From assembly GCF_903969135.1 (NCBI RefSeq), contig NZ_LR824569.1:434001-498000 (forward strand): a stretch of 64,000 nucleotides of DNA, read 5' to 3'. The translations under genes were made by a program, and so were the position numbers. Shown piece by piece: positions 60,801-64,000 of this stretch. The notes under the pieces are model-generated. The model did no database searches and was not told the DNA's origin. It saw nothing but the letters and a program-made list of their open reading frames with translations. This stretch comes from Chryseobacterium sp. JV274. Its GTDB lineage: Bacteria; Bacteroidota; Bacteroidia; Flavobacteriales; Weeksellaceae. How positions within the stretch are numbered: the stretch's first letter is position 1; the number at the start of each line of letters is the position of its first letter.

Positions 60801-63800
60801 ATGTTAAATAAAATTATTGAGTTTTCTGTAAAGAATAAACTCATCATTGCTCTGTTTACAGTGGGGCTTGTTCTTTTTGGGGTCTATGAAACCACCAAAC
60901 TACCCATAGATGCTCAGCCGGACATCACCAATAATCAGGTGCAGATTATTACGACTGCTCCTTCTTACGGTGCAGCAGATATTGAACGCCTTGTTACATT
61001 TCCTATCGAACAGGCTACCAGCAATATCAGCGGAATTACAGAACTTAGAAGTTTCTCACGTTTCGGACTGTCATTAGTAACGGTAGTTTTTGATGACAAT
61101 ACGGATGTCTACTGGGCACGCCAGCAGGTTCAGGAACGTTTGCAGCTTGTTCAGGACAATATCCCGGCCGGAATCGGAAAACCGGAACTGGGACCTATTT
61201 CCACAGGATTGGGAGAAATTTTCCAATATGTGGTAAGGGCCAAAAAAGGATATGAAAATGTCTATGATGAAACGGAACTCAGAACCATTCAGGATTGGGT
61301 GGTCAGAAGACAGCTTCTGGGAACTAAAGGAGTCGCCGATGTCAGCAGTTTCGGAGGAAAACTGAAACAATATGAAATCGCCATTAATCCCAACAGACTT
61401 CAGGCATTCAATATCAATATCAACGATGTTTTTGGAGCGTTGGAGAAAAATAACCAAAATACCGGAGGTGCTTATATTGAGAAGAAAGAAACCGTTCTTT
61501 TTATTCGCAGCGAAGGGCTTCTGGGAAGTACGGAAGATATCGGAAGTATTCAGGTGGCAGAAACCAAAGAAGGTATTCCGGTTCACATTAAAGATGTTGC
61601 TTCCGTAAAGATAGGGTATGCAACAAGATATGGTGCTATGACCTATAATGATACAGGAGAAGTATCCGGAGCTATTGTCCTGATGCTGAAAGGGGAGAAT
61701 GCCAATGTAGTGATTGGAAATATTAAAGAAAGACTGGAAAAAATACAGGAATCATTACCTGAAGGGGTTGTCATTGAACCTTTCCTTGACCGTGCTAAAA
61801 TGGTAAACAACACCATCAGTACAGTAAAAACAAACCTGACGGAAGGCGCTTTGATTGTTGTTTTTATTCTGGTTTTATTCTTAGGAAACTTCAGAGCAGG
61901 ATTATTGGTAGCTTCTGTAATTCCTTTAGCGATGCTTTTCGCTATCATTATGATGAATATTTTTGGGGTAGGAGGAAACCTGATGAGTCTTGGAGCGCTT
62001 GATTTCGGACTTATCGTAGATGGAGCCGTTATCATCGTGGAAGCGGTACTGCATCAGCTGGCCCACAAAAAGCATTTCGGAAAAGATAATATGCTCAGCA
62101 AAAAAGAAATGGATGACCAGGTTTCCGGTTCTGCGACCAAAATGGTTAACAGTGCCGTTTTTGGGCAGATCATTATCTTAATTGTATATCTTCCGATTTT
62201 TACACTTCAGGGCATTGAAGGTAAAATGTTTAAGCCAATGGCCCAGACCGTTGCATTTGCCCTGATTGGCGCATTTATTCTTTCCCTTACTTATATTCCT
62301 ATGATGAGTTCTCTGGTATTGAGCAGAAAGAAGAAAGAAAAAGAAAATATTTCAGACCGTGTAATGGGAAAAGTAGAAACTGGCCACCAGAAATTCCTGA
62401 TAAAAGCCCTTAAATATAGAAAAACCATTATTCTGGGAGTGCTAGTACTGTTTGTTGGTGCTGTTTTTACCCTTTCCAGAATGGGTGGGGAATTTATCCC
62501 ATCTCTTGAAGAAGGTGACTTTGCCGTTGAAATGAGGATTCTTCAGGGAAGCAATATCAATGAAACCAAAAAAGCAACCAGTCAGGCAGCTAATATACTT
62601 TTAACCCAGTTTCCTGAAATACAGAAGGTGGTCATGAAGATTGGTAGTGCAGAAATTCCTACGGAACCAATGCCAATGGATTCCGGAGATATGATCATTG
62701 TCTTAAAACCTAAAAAAGAATGGACTTCTGCAAAAACATTTCCAGAACTTTCTGATAAAATGAGTAAAGCACTGAGCGTTATTCCGGGATTGACAACCAG
62801 TTTTCAGTTCCCGGTACAAATGCGTTTCAATGAGCTGATGACCGGAGCAAGGCAGGATGTGGTATGCAAAATTTATGGGGAAGATCTGGACAGCCTTGCT
62901 GCCTACGCAAAAAAGATGGGAAGCATTATCAACACGGTAAAAGGAGCTCAGGATCTTTATATAGAACCCGTTGTGGGAGCTCCACAGGTTGTTATTGATT
63001 ATAACCGTTCGGAACTGTCCCGATATAATATTTCCGTGGCAGAAATCAACAGGGTTATCAATATGGCTTTTGCCGGTCAGACAGCAGGTGCTTTATACGA
63101 AGGAGAGAAGAAGTTTGACATTGTAGTCCGGATGGATAATGAACATAAAAAAGATATCACAAGTATCCGGAATCTTTTGATACCTACCGCTTCAGGAGAG
63201 CAGGTTCCTTTATCACAGCTGGCCAAAGTAGAGCTTAAAAACAGTCCGAACCAGATCCAGAGGGAAGATACCAAAAGAAGAATCATCGTAGGGTTTAATG
63301 TAAGAGGAAGGGATGTTCAGAGCATCGTGGAAGAACTTCAGCAAAAGGCAGGTAAAAGCCTGAAACTATCACCCGGATATACCGTTTCTTATGGAGGAGC
63401 TTTTGAAAATTTAAATGAAGCTAAAGCCAGACTCGGAGTAGCAGTTCCTATTTCATTAGTAATGATTTTCCTGTTGTTGTTCTTTGCTTTCGGTTCTGTA
63501 AAACACAGCTTACTGATCTATACCGCCATTCCATTGTCTGCGATAGGAGGTATTTATTTTCTGGCATTGAGAGGAATGCCTTTCAGTATCAGCGCAGGGG
63601 TAGGATTCATCGCTTTATTCGGAGTAGCAGTACTTAATGGAATTGTTTTGATATCAGAGTTTAACCGATTGAAAAAGAACGGAATAACAAACACCAACAG
63701 AATTGTACTGATAGGTACAAAAATCAGACTTCGTCCGGTGTTAATGACAGCTTTTGTGGCTTCGTTAGGATTTCTTCCTATGGCGATCAGTAATGGTGCC

Positions 63801-64000
63801 GGAGCAGAAGTACAGAGGCCTTTGGCTACCGTTGTAATCGGCGGTTTGATGCTTGCTACACTTTTAACCCTTTTTGTACTTCCTATTCTCTATGTTTTAT
63901 TCGAAAATATTAATAAAGATAAAATGAAATTCTCTAAAAAATTCAACTATAAAAAACTGTCCGTTTTCCTACTGCTGATCTCTTTCGGAAGTTTTCAGGC
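60801..64000 (+). CDS. CusA/CzcA heavy-metal RND efflux transporter, truncated by the window edge
   Basis: At least 1066 residues without a stop. It starts IIEFSVKNKLIIALFTVGLV (helix 1), has the periplasmic repeats, and the helix-4 motif NLMSLGALDFGLIVDGAVIIVEA with the proton-relay Asp typical of the HME (heavy metal efflux) subgroup, then the second set of helices ending in LATVVIGGLMLATLLTLFVLP (in part). It pumps Cu/Ag or Zn/Co/Cd from the periplasm. After the core, KKLSVFLLLISFGSFQ resembles an outer membrane signal helix, which suggests a C-terminal TolC-like domain as in other Bacteroidota CusA fusions; the sequence ends before this can be verified. Confidence 0.93.
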   Translation, partial: MLNKIIEFSVKNKLIIALFTVGLVLFGVYETTKLPIDAQPDITNNQVQIITTAPSYGAADIERLVTFPIEQATSNISGITELRSFSRFGLSLVTVVFDDNTDVYWARQQVQERLQLVQDNIPAGIGKPELGPISTGLGEIFQYVVRAKKGYENVYDETELRTIQDWVVRRQLLGTKGVADVSSFGGKLKQYEIAINPNRLQAFNININDVFGALEKNNQNTGGAYIEKKETVLFIRSEGLLGSTEDIGSIQVAETKEGIPVHIKDVASVKIGYATRYGAMTYNDTGEVSGAIVLMLKGENANVVIGNIKERLEKIQESLPEGVVIEPFLDRAKMVNNTISTVKTNLTEGALIVVFILVLFLGNFRAGLLVASVIPLAMLFAIIMMNIFGVGGNLMSLGALDFGLIVDGAVIIVEAVLHQLAHKKHFGKDNMLSKKEMDDQVSGSATKMVNSAVFGQIIILIVYLPIFTLQGIEGKMFKPMAQTVAFALIGAFILSLTYIPMMSSLVLSRKKKEKENISDRVMGKVETGHQKFLIKALKYRKTIILGVLVLFVGAVFTLSRMGGEFIPSLEEGDFAVEMRILQGSNINETKKATSQAANILLTQFPEIQKVVMKIGSAEIPTEPMPMDSGDMIIVLKPKKEWTSAKTFPELSDKMSKALSVIPGLTTSFQFPVQMRFNELMTGARQDVVCKIYGEDLDSLAAYAKKMGSIINTVKGAQDLYIEPVVGAPQVVIDYNRSELSRYNISVAEINRVINMAFAGQTAGALYEGEKKFDIVVRMDNEHKKDITSIRNLLIPTASGEQVPLSQLAKVELKNSPNQIQREDTKRRIIVGFNVRGRDVQSIVEELQQKAGKSLKLSPGYTVSYGGAFENLNEAKARLGVAVPISLVMIFLLLFFAFGSVKHSLLIYTAIPLSAIGGIYFLALRGMPFSISAGVGFIALFGVAVLNGIVLISEFNRLKKNGITNTNRIVLIGTKIRLRPVLMTAFVASLGFLPMAISNGAGAEVQRPLATVVIGGLMLATLLTLFVLPILYVLFENINKDKMKFSKKFNYKKLSVFLLLISFGSFQ

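Noticed and set aside
1..64000. tRNA, rRNA, CRISPR arrays, IS elements and prophage
   Set aside because: None could be recognised; no regularly spaced direct repeats and no transposase or integrase frames.

Overview
The window reads as chromosomal DNA of a Flavobacteriia member, most likely Chryseobacterium or a close relative. Reasons: AT-rich sequence, Bacteroidota-type -7 promoter elements (TAnnTTTG and a local GAAATTTG variant) with little use of Shine-Dalgarno sites, a type IX secretion (Por) sorting domain, the four-gene ligase-associated DNA damage response set, TonB receptors with a carboxypeptidase-regulatory-like N-terminus, and a siderophore operon that fits my recollection of the reported Chryseobacterium 'chryseochelins'. 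No rRNA, tRNA, CRISPR array, transposase or phage gene was seen.

Layout. 1-1714 (-): TetR regulator, two small membrane proteins and a damaged rhodanese gene, with a perfect palindromic operator candidate. 1864-3081 (+): MFS exporter. 3220-9876 (-): ligase-associated DNA repair set (PdeM, Lhr-like helicase, ATP-dependent ligase, metallo-beta-lactamase exonuclease), with gpmA embedded and a 161-bp palindromic repeat between ligase and helicase. 10008-27891: mixed metabolic and stress genes, namely S41 peptidase, SDR, GlcG-like, AraC, PRISE-type reductase, several Crp/Fnr regulators, PPC-domain protein, dehydrogenase, CatA-like acetyltransferase, MBL hydrolase, MFS pumps, HxlR, HSL-type hydrolase, FrnE-like DsbA protein, nucleosidase, GNAT and a secreted esterase.

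28015-43018 is the centrepiece: a divergent Fe(II)/2-oxoglutarate amino-acid hydroxylase (probably a lysine hydroxylase) and a tightly packed nine-gene NIS siderophore operon. The operon encodes a PLP decarboxylase, a fused NIS synthetase-acyltransferase, an N-monooxygenase, a second NIS synthetase, a MATE exporter, an acyl carrier protein, an acyl-ACP ligase, a TonB receptor and a PepSY membrane protein. The inferred logic is: lysine hydroxylation, decarboxylation to hydroxycadaverine, N-hydroxylation, N-acylation with an acyl group supplied by the ligase/carrier pair, condensation with citrate, export, re-uptake and reduction.

43379-49918: a MocR-type regulator divergent from a biotin operon (ferritin-like diiron protein, bioF, bioD, bioB, a second 163-bp palindromic repeat, bioA). 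There is no bioC, bioH, bioI or bioW in the window, so the diiron protein co-translated with bioF is a candidate for a new role in making or supplying the pimeloyl precursor. 50039-56218: secreted proteins (one type IX cargo with delta-60 repeats), HxlR/MBL pair, DUF421 protein with a zinc ribbon, MFS and AraC. 56800-60044: unknown protein, MFS, siderophore-interacting flavoprotein and Crp regulator. 60168-64000: small protein and the start of a CusA/CzcA heavy-metal RND pump, cut by the window edge.

Two families of long palindromic intergenic repeats and a short ATTTTATC-NNN-GATAAAAT hairpin core recur between genes.
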